Source of the DNA: Bacteroidales bacterium
GTDB lineage: Bacteria; Bacteroidota; Bacteroidia; Bacteroidales; UBA932
Length of the DNA: 64,000 nucleotides
Direction: 5' to 3'
NCBI GenBank assembly: GCA_017504965.1
Contig: JAFVQD010000006.1
Span: forward strand, 291,105 to 355,104
The position numbers and the translations under genes are program-made. Shown here piece by piece: positions 34,757-44,383 of this stretch (its first letter is position 1; each line of letters starts with the position of its first letter). Under the pieces are notes generated by a model. It ran no database searches, had not been told where the DNA came from, and saw only the letters and a program-made list of their open reading frames with translations.

Positions 34757-36325
34757 ATGAAGAAATTCTTTTTTGCTCTAGTGCTTGCCCTGCTTACCTT
34801 TACTTGGGCAGGTTATTCACAAAACGAGTGTCCAAATGACCAGCTTCTCAATACACTGGACGAGTATATCCAACAGGTGAAAGAGGGTTGGGAAATACCT
34901 GGCATGGCAGTATCTGTAATCAAGGACGGCAAGATGGTATTCTCCAAAGGATACGGCATAAAGGAGATGGGTAGCAATGCCCCTGTCGAGAGCAGTTCCA
35001 TCTTCCAGATCGGCTCTGTTTCCAAGTCGTTTACAGCTGCTGTTATGGCCTCTATTGTGGATGAAGGGCTTGTATCTTGGGATGATACAGTGAAAAACAT
35101 CCTCCCCGACTTCAGATGGGGCGATGAATATGTGGAGAACAATATGCAGGTGAAGGACCTGATGACCCACAAGACAGGTATCGGCGGCCAGGTGGGCACA
35201 TATATCCCCAACGTAGGTTACGACAGGGATGATGTATACCAGATGATGGGTCTTATCAAACCTAAATACCAGTTCCGCCACACTTATGCCTACAACAACA
35301 TCACTTTCATTATAGCTGAAAAGGTCATAGAGAAGGTTACCGGAAAAACATGGGAAGAGAACATACGAACCAGAATTTTCGAGCCGCTTGGAATGACCTC
35401 TTCAAGTGTCAACGGTTACGGATCGGAGGTGGAGAACGGCTTTATGGATGCAGGTGAGAGGGCCTGCGTACCTCACGAATTCTATTATGTTCCTGACAAA
35501 ATGCATGTTGCCCCACTTTATGGTGATGAGAGAGCCTTGTGGTGGGAGACAGTTATCGGACCTGCCGGCAGCGTGAACTCAACAGTGGAAGATATGGCCA
35601 AATATGCACAGTTCCACCTCGATCTCGGCAAAGTGGGCGACAAACAGGTGATCTCTGAAAGACAGATGAAATACCTCCATAAAGGGCAGACCATCGTATC
35701 TCAGTCAGATGACTATATCAGACTATACGGTCACTGCTGGTTTGTAGAGCAGAATGACAGATACAGACTTCTTTTCCATACAGGTACCACATGGGGATTC
35801 ACCGCCATCTGCGCATTTGTACCTGAACTTGATTTGGGTCTGGTAGTTCTCTGCAACAGTGAAGTTCCTTCAGATCCACGCTATGCCATCATGCGCAAAA
35901 CCATAGACCTGTATCTTGGCGACGGTGTAGAGAGGGACTACAATGCAGAATACCTCGCATCATGGTGGGAATCAGAGAGAAAGGACCAGGCAGAAAAGGA
36001 GAAAAATCAGAAACCTGTAGAGGTTATCCCTGCTCCAAATCCTAAAGCCATCACAGGCCACTACCACAAAGGTCCCCTTTTCGGTTGTGCAGAAGTGGAG
36101 TTTGAAGATGGCAAACTATACATCAAAGTGGGAAAGAAAGGGTGGAAACGCGAACTTACCCACGTAAACGGGCTTGAATATTCATTCCGTTCAGACGGAT
36201 ACGCTTTCCCTGTAAAATTCACTATGGACAAGAAGGGCAAAGAGGCTATCAAACTTGAGATTGACTTCCACAATGGAGAAGGCAACAACTTCGGACCATG
36301 GGAAAAAGAGCATGACCACCATTAG
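34757..36325 (+). CDS. exported serine hydrolase of the class C beta-lactamase/PBP4-like fold
   Basis: A signal peptide (1-21, ending GYSQ) precedes a beta-lactamase-fold domain with the full active site: SVSK at 87-90 (nucleophile S87, K90), YNN at 179-181 and HTG in FHTGTTWG. The C-terminal about 110 residues (GHYHKGPLFGCAEVEF) look like DUF3471. The 522-residue protein belongs to the serine hydrolase family that includes D-amino-acid and muropeptide hydrolases as well as esterases; it need not give antibiotic resistance. The next gene, 23 bp on, encodes another exported hydrolase. Confidence 0.88.
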   Translation: MKKFFFALVLALLTFTWAGYSQNECPNDQLLNTLDEYIQQVKEGWEIPGMAVSVIKDGKMVFSKGYGIKEMGSNAPVESSSIFQIGSVSKSFTAAVMASIVDEGLVSWDDTVKNILPDFRWGDEYVENNMQVKDLMTHKTGIGGQVGTYIPNVGYDRDDVYQMMGLIKPKYQFRHTYAYNNITFIIAEKVIEKVTGKTWEENIRTRIFEPLGMTSSSVNGYGSEVENGFMDAGERACVPHEFYYVPDKMHVAPLYGDERALWWETVIGPAGSVNSTVEDMAKYAQFHLDLGKVGDKQVISERQMKYLHKGQTIVSQSDDYIRLYGHCWFVEQNDRYRLLFHTGTTWGFTAICAFVPELDLGLVVLCNSEVPSDPRYAIMRKTIDLYLGDGVERDYNAEYLASWWESERKDQAEKEKNQKPVEVIPAPNPKAITGHYHKGPLFGCAEVEFEDGKLYIKVGKKGWKRELTHVNGLEYSFRSDGYAFPVKFTMDKKGKEAIKLEIDFHNGEGNNFGPWEKEHDHH

Positions 36326-36348
36326 TATTAATTAAAACAAATTATAAT

Positions 36349-37125
36349 ATGAAAAGAGTATTGATCGGGATTATATCCCTTCTATTTGCCGGCAGCTTGT
36401 TGGCACAACCTATCATCGGCGTATCATCTACAGCCTCTTCAGGTTCTGCAAGCGCTCCACTTACTTATATCAATGCAATTAAAAATGCAGGTGGTGTTCC
36501 ACTTGTTATCCCTATGACTACAGATGAGGCACAGCTTGATGCTATCCTCAACACCATCACAGGCCTGGTAATGACCGGCGGAGAGGATGTCAACCCACTT
36601 AAATTCTATGGTGAAGAGCCACACCCTATGATGGGAGAGATCGCACCTGCAAGAGACGACTTTGACTACATCCTCATCAGAAAAGCTGCTGAGAAAGGTA
36701 TCCCTATCCTCGGTATATGCCGTGGTATGCAGATGCTCAATGTAGCTTTTGGCGGAACACTTATCCAGGACATCCCATCACAAGTTAAAGGCTCAATGGT
36801 GGACCACAGACAGGATGCTCCAAACTATTGCGCAACACACTCTATCACTATCCAGAAAAACTCATTGCTTTACAATCTTCTGAAGAAAGAGACCACCGCT
36901 GTAAACACTTTCCACCACCAGGCTGTAAAGAAAGTAGCCCCTTCACTTAAAGTGATCGCTGTCGCAAAAGACGGTGTAGTGGAAGCTATCGAGGGGACCG
37001 GTGATTTGAGGGTTTTGGGCCTTCAGTTCCACCCTGAAGCATTTGCAAGCAGAGGGGAGTGCGAATTCTCACCTATCTTCGAATGGATTGTAAATGAAGC
37101 TAAGATCAGCCCCGCGAAGCTTTAA
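36349..37125 (+). CDS. exported C26-family gamma-glutamyl hydrolase-like protein
   Basis: The class I glutamine-amidotransferase fold of peptidase C26 (PuuD-like) is clear: VMTGGEDVNP, nucleophile C124 in GICRGMQ, and His/Glu in LQFHPEAF. Unlike PuuD, which is cytoplasmic, this 258-residue protein starts with a signal peptide (MKRVLIGIISLLFAGSLLAQ). It should therefore cut gamma-glutamyl bonds in the periplasm or outside; gamma-D-Glu links of muropeptides are one possibility. It follows the serine hydrolase gene by 23 bp. Its 3' end overlaps the facing malQ gene by 20 bp. Confidence 0.88.
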   Translation: MKRVLIGIISLLFAGSLLAQPIIGVSSTASSGSASAPLTYINAIKNAGGVPLVIPMTTDEAQLDAILNTITGLVMTGGEDVNPLKFYGEEPHPMMGEIAPARDDFDYILIRKAAEKGIPILGICRGMQMLNVAFGGTLIQDIPSQVKGSMVDHRQDAPNYCATHSITIQKNSLLYNLLKKETTAVNTFHHQAVKKVAPSLKVIAVAKDGVVEAIEGTGDLRVLGLQFHPEAFASRGECEFSPIFEWIVNEAKISPAKL

Positions 37126-39415
37126 TCATCTGGAGAATCTCACCATTTAGGTGGGATTCTTTCATTAGTTCCTCCAGATAAATATTCATACGATACCTCC
37201 ACCGGTTATTTGGATCGGCGGGGGTATTTATCCTTTCATCAGCAGGGTTATCCACCCTCAGATGATCAGTGAGGGCTAGCCAGTCCTGCAGTGGCAGGAT
37301 AGTGAGCATAGCAGGGCTCTCCAGATGCTCTCTGACGATCTCTCTCACCTGGTCCACAGAACACTCCCCTTTCCACCCTCTTAGGGTCTCCATATCGTGA
37401 GTACCTGTCGTGCAGACCGAGAGATAAGGGTACCTCGCAGGATTCCCTATAGAGCATCCGTACTCTTTGGGCATCCTCTGCACCTCCAGGGTCAAAATTT
37501 TAAGATTTCTCAACACCCCTGGCACACAGTCAGGAATCATCCCCAAATCCTCCGCACAGGGGAGCATATTTGAGGCGGAGACGATCTCCGGAAGTTTCTG
37601 ATAACCGATCCTCTCCCAGAACTTATTGTGTCTCACATAGAAGAAGTCCTCATACAGCCTGTTGAAAGCGAGTTTCTCACCCTCTGTGAGACTCTGGTAT
37701 ATCGTGTGCTTGTGGGCTGATATCCCGGGGTGATAGAGCCCCTTTTTCACAGGATCCTCGAAGAAAATGGTCTCTTTAAAGCCCCTTCTGAATTTTAGTC
37801 CTGCAGCCTCGATCTCACTTTTGGAGAGGGGGAGGGCGGGGTTAAAGTGCCCCATAATACCACTCTTGTATCCTGAAGGGATCTCCCAGATCCGGAAAAA
37901 TCCGAGGATATGGTCTATACGATATGCATCGAAGTAGCGTTCCATATTGGTCAGACGCCGCTTCCACCATCGGTAATTCTCTGCACCTATTGCCTCCCAG
38001 TTGTAAGTGGGGAAGCCCCAGTTCTGCCCATCCTCAGCAAAATCATCGGGAGGGGCACCAGCCTGGGAATCGAGATGGAAAAGGTGGGGCTCAGTTGCGG
38101 CCTCCACCCCCAGAGGGGAGACCCCGATAGGTATATCCCCCTTCAGGGCAACACCCTTCGAGTGGGCATATTCCACAGCATCTGTGAGCTGCTTCGAGAG
38201 GTGGTACTGGACATATTGGTAGAAATACCTATTCCCGGCCTTGTCGCGCTTAGCGCAATATTTGCCGTAAGGGGCAAGCCAATCCCTGTTCTGCGCCACA
38301 AACTCCTTGAAATCTTCCCTCTGGGCAGTCTCTGCCCAATATGTCTCGAAAAGGATCTTCAGGTACTTCATTTTAAAGGCAAAGACCCTCTCATAATCAA
38401 GCATCGGAAGAGCATTCAGCACCTTCCTCTCCTGATCAAACTCCCGCTTCAACTCTACGGTAGGGAGCTCTCCTAAAGCCTGGATATTGATATACATCGG
38501 GTGCAATGCCATTACTGAAATACAATTGTACGGGTATGAATCCCTCCAGCTACCATCTGATGTGGTGTCGTTTATAGGGAGAAGCTGGATGATCCGTTGC
38601 CCTGTAGCTGATGCCCAGTCTGCCATCAGCTTTATCGCACTGAACTCACCTATACCGCAGTCCTCCCTGCTCCTGAGGCTGAAAACAGGTACAGCCACAC
38701 CTGCGTAGCGGGGTTTTGCCCCGTGGAATCTGTCAGCTGAGTGCTCCACAGAGAGGGTATCACCCTCTCCCGCCTGCGGCAATGAGAGATAGTGGTCCTC
38801 CCCCTCTTCCCAAACCACAGAGCCATCTCTGTAGCGCTTTATAAATTTGTATTTGAACTCAGAAGTAAGTCGTTCCATATCGAGGTGGATCTCCCATTTG
38901 AAGTCCCGTATACTCTTAAGATGGAGTGCTTTTGACGGATCCCAGGCCCCGAGTTCTCTGCAGCTGCCGCTGAGAAACACCTCAGCATCACTCTCCACTA
39001 TAGGGGCAGTCACTCTGATAATCAGCTCTCTGGAATATTTGTGGGTATGGGTTATATTATCGCTCCTGTGTGCCAGAAATATATTTGCAAATGGAGAATG
39101 GAGAAACGGGGCATTGTCATCATTGCCCTGCCAGGCATCCATAAGGGTGAGGTTTGCAGTGCTGTGGAGATTTATGGTCCTCCCCTGCCCTACCTCCTGG
39201 AAAACCAGCCCGTCCTCTTCCCGGACGAAGTAGCGGTAATTGAATGTTTTGTCCTTATAAGTATTGATCTTTATCTTCGCTTGCCACCTCTCGCCACAGT
39301 AGGTCATAGGGAGTGCGCGGGACAAATCACCGCCACCCAGCTCTGGCAACGAGCCGGTAACGAATAGATTTTGACCGAAGCGGGTACGAAAATCTACACT
39401 GAAAAAGATATTCAT
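37106..39415 (-). CDS. malQ: 4-alpha-glucanotransferase (GH77) with two N-terminal starch-binding domains
   Basis: MalQ moves alpha-1,4-glucan segments between oligosaccharides. The 769-residue protein has two CBM20-like domains (about 1-97, FRTRFGQNLFVTGSLPELG; about 128-225, VFLSGSCRELGAWDPSKAL) and a GH77 barrel from about 238. Catalytic residues are visible in AYRIDHILGFFRIW (nucleophile Asp), CAEDLGMIP (acid/base Glu) and GTHDMETLRGW (third Asp). Homologues I recall from Bacteroides are longer (near 890 residues). There is no signal peptide, so it acts in the cytoplasm, probably on glycogen or imported maltodextrin. It is 2 bp after a beta-barrel gene. Confidence 0.93.
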   Translation of the reverse strand: MNIFFSVDFRTRFGQNLFVTGSLPELGGGDLSRALPMTYCGERWQAKIKINTYKDKTFNYRYFVREEDGLVFQEVGQGRTINLHSTANLTLMDAWQGNDDNAPFLHSPFANIFLAHRSDNITHTHKYSRELIIRVTAPIVESDAEVFLSGSCRELGAWDPSKALHLKSIRDFKWEIHLDMERLTSEFKYKFIKRYRDGSVVWEEGEDHYLSLPQAGEGDTLSVEHSADRFHGAKPRYAGVAVPVFSLRSREDCGIGEFSAIKLMADWASATGQRIIQLLPINDTTSDGSWRDSYPYNCISVMALHPMYINIQALGELPTVELKREFDQERKVLNALPMLDYERVFAFKMKYLKILFETYWAETAQREDFKEFVAQNRDWLAPYGKYCAKRDKAGNRYFYQYVQYHLSKQLTDAVEYAHSKGVALKGDIPIGVSPLGVEAATEPHLFHLDSQAGAPPDDFAEDGQNWGFPTYNWEAIGAENYRWWKRRLTNMERYFDAYRIDHILGFFRIWEIPSGYKSGIMGHFNPALPLSKSEIEAAGLKFRRGFKETIFFEDPVKKGLYHPGISAHKHTIYQSLTEGEKLAFNRLYEDFFYVRHNKFWERIGYQKLPEIVSASNMLPCAEDLGMIPDCVPGVLRNLKILTLEVQRMPKEYGCSIGNPARYPYLSVCTTGTHDMETLRGWKGECSVDQVREIVREHLESPAMLTILPLQDWLALTDHLRVDNPADERINTPADPNNRWRYRMNIYLEELMKESHLNGEILQMIKASRG

Positions 39416-39417
39416 AG

Positions 39418-40077
39418 CTAAAGTTTGATAGAGATACCCAGATTCACCAAGCCTCTGTAGCCGAAGCCAAGCTCTCCAAAGATACCGAAGGTGTTGCCAT
39501 ATCTCAGTTTGCAGGCTGTGATATGGTAAGCCACTTTGATCTGCTCATTTGATTTGGGAAGCTGATTGTGAAGCTCAGGGCTGAGGCCTTCTGCCTTTGT
39601 GATCTCCCTATCCATATATGAAACACCCAGATACAGACCTGATTCCATAGTTAGAGGACCTTCACTGAAATATGTCCAGTTCGCAGAGAGCTGCCCCACA
39701 TAGTTCTTTACCCCCTGACTATAGAGTCTGGCACCGATATCGCCGGAGGTCTCTTTACATATATCTGACTTGGCGAAACTGTATCCGCCGAAAATTCCGA
39801 TAGACAAATCATCCCTAAGGAAAAAGTTGTATCCCACACCCGGAGTACCGGTAAAAACCTGATTTGTAGTCTCATACCCTTCGAAGCTTGTGGGAGCTTT
39901 AAGCATAGTGACAAGCTCCAGGATGGTAGGGCTGCCATACTGCACATAGATCTCACTTCTGGGGAAATATTGAGCGTCCACCTCTTTCTCGTGTTTGTAT
40001 TTTCTCGCAAAAGCATCCTGACCTGACAGAATAAATGTAGCAATTACAGCTACAAGTATGATATATATCTTCTTCAT
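39418..40077 (-). CDS. putative outer-membrane beta-barrel protein
   Basis: A signal peptide (1-25, ending AFA) is followed by about 195 residues of alternating strands with aromatic ends (LSIGIFGGYSFAKSD, SANWTYFSEGPLTMESGLYLG in part, GNTFGIFGELGFGYRG) and a terminal LGISIKL. This is the pattern of small eight-stranded outer-membrane barrels. No close family is recognised. It lies 2 bp before malQ and 2 bp after the flippase-like gene, so all three are probably one transcript. Function unknown. Confidence 0.65.
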   Translation of the reverse strand: MKKIYIILVAVIATFILSGQDAFARKYKHEKEVDAQYFPRSEIYVQYGSPTILELVTMLKAPTSFEGYETTNQVFTGTPGVGYNFFLRDDLSIGIFGGYSFAKSDICKETSGDIGARLYSQGVKNYVGQLSANWTYFSEGPLTMESGLYLGVSYMDREITKAEGLSPELHNQLPKSNEQIKVAYHITACKLRYGNTFGIFGELGFGYRGLVNLGISIKL

Positions 40078-40079
40078 CT

Positions 40080-41096
40080 CTAATTTTTTTGTTGGTTAAA
40101 GATAGTAAATTTTCTTTTTCTCAAAGAAAATAATGAAAGAGCTCCACAAATTAACATAGTCAGAGCTTGGCTTTCGTGAGAAATGGTAGCAAAAATCACA
40201 CCTGAGGTCTGCTCTATCCCATAGATCGAGAATAGTGCGAGACTTAATACGAAATGGTAAGCACCTATCCCCCCCTGAACAGGGAATATCCAGCCGAGGC
40301 TCCCCACCACCATCAGGAATGCAGCATCTACAGCGGTAAGTCCCTCTACCTGAGGAAAAGCAAGGATGGTAGAGTAGCTCATCACCCAGTAACCCACCCA
40401 TATAAGTATGGTACTCAGGAGGAATTGCCACTTATGCTCCATCTTCAGACCTGCAGCCAAGCCACTCACAAGCCCCTCTATGATACCGAATATCTTCTTG
40501 AAAATCTTACTCTTCTCCTTTAGAAAATCCCTTTTCAGATAGATCCACAGACACACGGCCACGACAGCCAGAGATACCCCCACTATCAGCCAGGCAATAT
40601 CGAAAGGGAGCTTCTCTTTCAGTGGTCCCCATATCTCCTGGGTCATAAAGGCTCCGAATCTCTCCCAGCTGAGGAGGAGTACACCTAACAGGATCACTGC
40701 ATAGCAGAGCATATCCCAGCTCCTCTCCAGCACTACTGTCCCGAGTACCGACTCGAAACTGGCCTTACCTGTCGATGAGATAACACCACATCTGACAAAC
40801 TCACCCGCTCTGGGAAGTGCAAAATTGGAAATATAACCGATAGTGACACCGTCATACCCCTCTTTTCGGGTAATGGCGGGATTCAGCGGTAGCATAATGT
40901 ATCTCCACCTGATCCCCCTAAGGACGAAGACAGCCACACTCGCTAACATCGAGACCCCAATCCACCAGAAATTGCAGCTGGCCAGTCCACTAATAAAATC
41001 GCTCCACTTCACCCCTCTGAAGGCGAAATAGAGCAATACTGCTGCCAGAGCCAGCATCAGAAGCCAGCTCCAGCTTATTTTAGGACGTTTACTCAT
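40080..41096 (-). CDS. lysylphosphatidylglycerol synthetase/flippase-like (UPF0104) membrane protein
   Basis: The 338-residue protein has about eight transmembrane helices and the family features [31 protein letters not shown] and [12 protein letters not shown]. The family holds the membrane part of MprF and the AglD-type proteins; these flip or anchor lipids, but no synthase domain is fused here. It overlaps panD by 4 bp, and this panC-panD-flippase order recurs in Bacteroidales as far as I recall. The lipid moved, if any, is unknown. Confidence 0.85.
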   Translation of the reverse strand: MSKRPKISWSWLLMLALAAVLLYFAFRGVKWSDFISGLASCNFWWIGVSMLASVAVFVLRGIRWRYIMLPLNPAITRKEGYDGVTIGYISNFALPRAGEFVRCGVISSTGKASFESVLGTVVLERSWDMLCYAVILLGVLLLSWERFGAFMTQEIWGPLKEKLPFDIAWLIVGVSLAVVAVCLWIYLKRDFLKEKSKIFKKIFGIIEGLVSGLAAGLKMEHKWQFLLSTILIWVGYWVMSYSTILAFPQVEGLTAVDAAFLMVVGSLGWIFPVQGGIGAYHFVLSLALFSIYGIEQTSGVIFATISHESQALTMLICGALSLFSLRKRKFTIFNQQKN

Positions 41097-41443
41097 ACAA
41101 GCTGGTTGGTCGCTGTATCGGGGAATACAAGTTTTGGTTTGTATTCTGCAGCCTCCTGCTCGGTCATCAGTGCAAAGGACATAATGATAGCGACATCACC
41201 TACACCGAAAAGGTGTGCTGCTGCGCCGTTAAGCCCGATCTTTCCACTACCCTCTTCACCGGGGATGGCATAAGTCTCCAGACGGTTTCCATTGTTAATG
41301 TTCACCACCAGCACCTTCTCCCCTGCATAAAGACCTGCAGCTTTCATAAGTGCGCTATCGATAGTGATACTGCCGATATAGTGAAGGTTTGCCTCGGTAA
41401 TGGTTACTCTATGAATCTTGGATTTTAATATTTGAAGAAGCAT
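41093..41443 (-). CDS. panD: aspartate 1-decarboxylase proenzyme
   Basis: PanD makes beta-alanine from aspartate for pantothenate. It is made as a proenzyme that cleaves itself between Gly24 and Ser25, and that site is present as YIGSITID. Lys9 and the Tyr of the active site region ([18 protein letters not shown]) are in place. The 116-residue length is typical. It begins 1 bp after panC, whose product joins beta-alanine to pantoate. Confidence 0.97.
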   Translation of the reverse strand: MLLQILKSKIHRVTITEANLHYIGSITIDSALMKAAGLYAGEKVLVVNINNGNRLETYAIPGEEGSGKIGLNGAAAHLFGVGDVAIIMSFALMTEQEAAEYKPKLVFPDTATNQLV

Positions 41444-41444
41444 C

Positions 41445-42308
41445 TTATTTGAGTTTAAGATTATCTATAAGTCTTACTGGGTGTGCAAATACTGCACAAG
41501 ATAACTGGATCTTCTCTGCCTGATCCCACTCTGTAATGGGCTCAAGTGTCGATCCGTCTATTATCTCCACATATTCTGTCTCCAGAAGTGGATTTGAATT
41601 TATCTCCTGAGTGATAGCTGCCACAGCCTCTGCCACACTCACTTTACCTACCATATCTACACCTTTGGAGATGCATTTGTAGATGTGGGGAGCTGCCGCT
41701 CTCTGCTCAGGGGTAAGAAGCTCATTGCGTGAACTTAGGGCCAGGCCATCTTCACCTCTGGCGATAGGACAGCGGACGATCTCGATAGGATATTGCAGAT
41801 TCCTGGTAAAATACTCGATGATGGCGAGCTGCTGGAAGTCCTTCTCACCGAAGAATGCGTGAGTAGGCTTTACAATATCAAACAGACGTGTAACCACCTG
41901 CGCCATGCCATTAAAGTGGCCCGGGCGGCGTGGTCCCTCTCCGTACTGGTCAAGTCCTCCAAGATCAAGCACTCTGGTATCGAGTGGAGCTCCGTCACCT
42001 TTTGCTGCATTCGGATATATATCCACTACTCTGGGGGCGAAGACAATATCTACACCTACCGGCTCTACAAGAGTGCAGTCGTTGTCTACTGTACGGGGAT
42101 ATGTATTGAAGTCGTTCTGGTTATTGAACTGTGTGGGATTCACAAATATGGAGATGACGGTAACATCACACTCCTGCACCGATCTTCTGATAAGTGAGAG
42201 ATGACCTTCGTGAAGGGCACCCATTGTGGGGACAAAACCCACTTTTTTACCGCTGCCTACTGCAGCCCTGGCTGACTCAAATTCAGCCAAAGTTTTAGCT
42301 ATAATCAT
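41445..42308 (-). CDS. panC: pantoate--beta-alanine ligase
   Basis: PanC condenses pantoate with beta-alanine using ATP, the last step to pantothenate. The 287-residue protein has the family motifs [17 protein letters not shown] (with the HxGH nucleotide site), [20 protein letters not shown] and ALSSRN. panD follows at once. panB, needed for pantoate, is not in the window. The gene has its own promoter box facing away from the PfkB kinase. Confidence 0.97.
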   Translation of the reverse strand: MIIAKTLAEFESARAAVGSGKKVGFVPTMGALHEGHLSLIRRSVQECDVTVISIFVNPTQFNNQNDFNTYPRTVDNDCTLVEPVGVDIVFAPRVVDIYPNAAKGDGAPLDTRVLDLGGLDQYGEGPRRPGHFNGMAQVVTRLFDIVKPTHAFFGEKDFQQLAIIEYFTRNLQYPIEIVRCPIARGEDGLALSSRNELLTPEQRAAAPHIYKCISKGVDMVGKVSVAEAVAAITQEINSNPLLETEYVEIIDGSTLEPITEWDQAEKIQLSCAVFAHPVRLIDNLKLK

Positions 42309-42327
42309 TCTGCATCGAATTTCGGTG

Positions 42328-42335
42328 CAAATGTA
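42328..42335 (-). promoter_or_regulatory. -7 box for panC operon
   Basis: TACATTTG on the minus strand fits TAnnTTTG exactly, 19 bp before the panC ATG. Confidence 0.5.
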
Positions 42336-42387
42336 ATGTCTCTCAAAAACATATCCAAACTTCCTTGTGAATTATCGGATATAACTT

Positions 42388-42395
42388 TAACTTTG
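42388..42395 (+). promoter_or_regulatory. -7 box for the PfkB-family kinase gene
   Basis: TAACTTTG fits TAnnTTTG exactly, 22 bp before the ATG at 42418. A cTTG at 42364-42367, 20 bp upstream, could serve as a weak -33 element. Confidence 0.5.
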
Positions 42396-42417
42396 CGAAG
42401 TTAAAACATCGATCAAA

Positions 42418-43416
42418 ATGAAGTCTATTTTAGGTATAGGGAACGCTCTGACAGATATTCTGGCTGTCCTTCCAAACGATTTGTTACTAAAACAGTACCA
42501 CCTCCCCAAAGGGAGTATGCAGCACGTGGACCAGTCCACCGGTGACAAGATCTGGGCTACACTCAAGCCGATGGGTGTGGAGTATGTGGCAGGGGGATCT
42601 GCAGCCAACACCATCAACGGAGCTGCCGTGTTCGGAATGCGTGCCGGATTCATCGGCAAAGTGGGTGACGACGATCTGGGTGCCCTATACAAAACTGATT
42701 TGGAGCGCAATGGGATAAAGGCTACACTCCTTAAAGGCAAATCATCCTCTGGCCGCGCTATGGTGTTTATCTCAAATCCCAATGCAGAGAGGACTTTTGC
42801 AGTATACCTGGGTGCCGCTCTCGAGATGGTACCGGAGGATCTTACACCCGAGATGTTCCAGGGCTACGACTACTTCCATATCGAGGGGTACCTCGTACAG
42901 AATCAGGCACTTCTCCGCCGCGCAGTGGAGCTTGCAAAAGAGGCTGGTATGATTATCTCTATAGATATGGCTTCATATAATGTAGTGGAGTCAAATGATG
43001 CATTCCTTCACGACATCGTGGAGAACTATGTCGATATCGTATTTGCCAACGAGACAGAGGCTCTGGCATATACCAAGCTTCCCCCTCGTGAAGCTCTCGA
43101 TGTGATAGCTCAGTCGTGCCGGATCGCTGTGGTAAAGGTGGGTAAAGAGGGCTCTATGGTGAAGAGTGGCGACGAATACCACTTTATCAAACCCTGGCCT
43201 GCAAATGCTGTCGATGCTACAGGAGCCGGTGACATCTATGCCGCAGGGTTCCTATATGGACACTCCCTCGGCCTACCTATCAAGATATGTGGAAACATAG
43301 GATCCATCATTTCAGCCAAAGTGGTGGAAGTGATAGGTGCCAAAGTGGATATCCCCCGCTGGAAAGCGGCCAAGCAGGAGATCCGCGAGATGATCGAACC
43401 ATATCTGGCTATATAG
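42418..43416 (+). CDS. PfkB-family sugar/nucleoside kinase (adenosine kinase-like)
   Basis: The 332-residue protein has the PfkB fold: GIGNALTDILAV at the N-terminus, the sugar-binding GGSAANTINGAA, GKVGDDDLG, and the anion-hole/catalytic motif DATGAGDIYAAGFLYG with the base Asp. It resembles the adenosine kinase-like group common in Bacteroidota, but PfkB specificity cannot be read reliably. A hairpin that may end transcription follows 3 bp after the stop. Confidence 0.85.
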   Translation: MKSILGIGNALTDILAVLPNDLLLKQYHLPKGSMQHVDQSTGDKIWATLKPMGVEYVAGGSAANTINGAAVFGMRAGFIGKVGDDDLGALYKTDLERNGIKATLLKGKSSSGRAMVFISNPNAERTFAVYLGAALEMVPEDLTPEMFQGYDYFHIEGYLVQNQALLRRAVELAKEAGMIISIDMASYNVVESNDAFLHDIVENYVDIVFANETEALAYTKLPPREALDVIAQSCRIAVVKVGKEGSMVKSGDEYHFIKPWPANAVDATGAGDIYAAGFLYGHSLGLPIKICGNIGSIISAKVVEVIGAKVDIPRWKAAKQEIREMIEPYLAI

Positions 43417-43419
43417 ATT

Positions 43420-43447
43420 GGCCTGGAGATTATAACTCTCCGAGGCC
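43420..43447. terminator. hairpin between convergent kinase and prmC genes
   Basis: Arms ggcct-ggaga and tctcc-g-aggcc around loop ttataac form a 10-bp stem with one bulge. No T-run follows, so it may be a weak or bidirectional terminator. Confidence 0.45.
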
Positions 43448-43489
43448 GTTACACAGACAGTTACCATCTACCGAAAACCAAGAAGAAAT

Positions 43490-44383
43490 CTAGAACCACT
43501 TGGTGAAGTGGACTATGCGGGGCTTGGTGTGGATATCTTCGACCATAGTGACATCGCTGAAGCCGTAGCTTTCGAAGAGGGCTACCACTTCACGATGATA
43601 GGCCTCATTGATTTCGAAATAGCCTTTACCACCCACTCGAAGCAGTGCTGATGCCCACTCTGCGAGGGCCTTATAGAATCTGAGCGGATCGCCATCGGGG
43701 ACAAACAGTGCCATCGAGGGCTCATAGTCAAGGACATTTGGGGACATAAAGTCCCTCTCTTTTTCACAAACATAAGGGGGATTGCTTACCAGAATATCAA
43801 GCTCCTCCAGCTCCGGAATAGCCTCTGAAGATGTGGCGATATCTTTCTCATCAGGTGGTCCGGCCAGTGCATCCCATTTGAAAAAGAGTGGCTCATTTTC
43901 ACATATTTTCTGCTTACCGGCCACCTCCAGAGCCTCATCAGAGAGGTCACAGGCCATCACTCTGGCCTTCCTGAAATGGGCTGCCAGAGAGTGTGCTATA
44001 CAGCCCGACCCTGTACATACATCCAGAATTTTAAGCTCCGACATCTTGTCCTCCACCCAATCCGACTCAACAAGCCTCACCAGCTCTTCAGTCTCAGGCC
44101 GCGGGATAAGTACAGACTCGCACACACAGAACTTATGCCCTGCGAACTCCTCATAACCGAGCACATACTGCACAGGTCTGCACGCCAGAAGCTCATCAAG
44201 AGCCCCCTGGAGTTTTTTTACCTCCGGCTTGGGTATTATCACATTTGGAGATACCAGATATTCATAATCCGAGATCCCCAGATAGTGCGTAAGTACCCTC
44301 ACGGCGATAGCTTTCGATTCATTGATCGAATATATCTCCTGAAGGGCATCTATAGCTTTGGTTACAAACTCCTTATAGGTCAT
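43490..44383 (-). CDS. prmC: peptide chain release factor N5-glutamine methyltransferase PrmC
   Basis: PrmC methylates the Gln of the GGQ motif in release factors RF1 and RF2. The 297-residue protein has the N-terminal five-helix domain (about 1-80), the SAM motif LDVCTGSGCIAHSLA and the diagnostic NPPYV that holds the substrate Gln. Its start overlaps the end of the upstream phosphoesterase/PQQ gene by 11 bp, which points to coupled translation. Confidence 0.95.
   Translation of the reverse strand: MTYKEFVTKAIDALQEIYSINESKAIAVRVLTHYLGISDYEYLVSPNVIIPKPEVKKLQGALDELLACRPVQYVLGYEEFAGHKFCVCESVLIPRPETEELVRLVESDWVEDKMSELKILDVCTGSGCIAHSLAAHFRKARVMACDLSDEALEVAGKQKICENEPLFFKWDALAGPPDEKDIATSSEAIPELEELDILVSNPPYVCEKERDFMSPNVLDYEPSMALFVPDGDPLRFYKALAEWASALLRVGGKGYFEINEAYHREVVALFESYGFSDVTMVEDIHTKPRIVHFTKWF

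Noticed and set aside
34757..36325. Antibiotic-resistance beta-lactamase
   Set aside because: The fold and motifs are shared by many esterases and DD-peptidases; the DUF3471-like tail and setting point to a housekeeping hydrolase.
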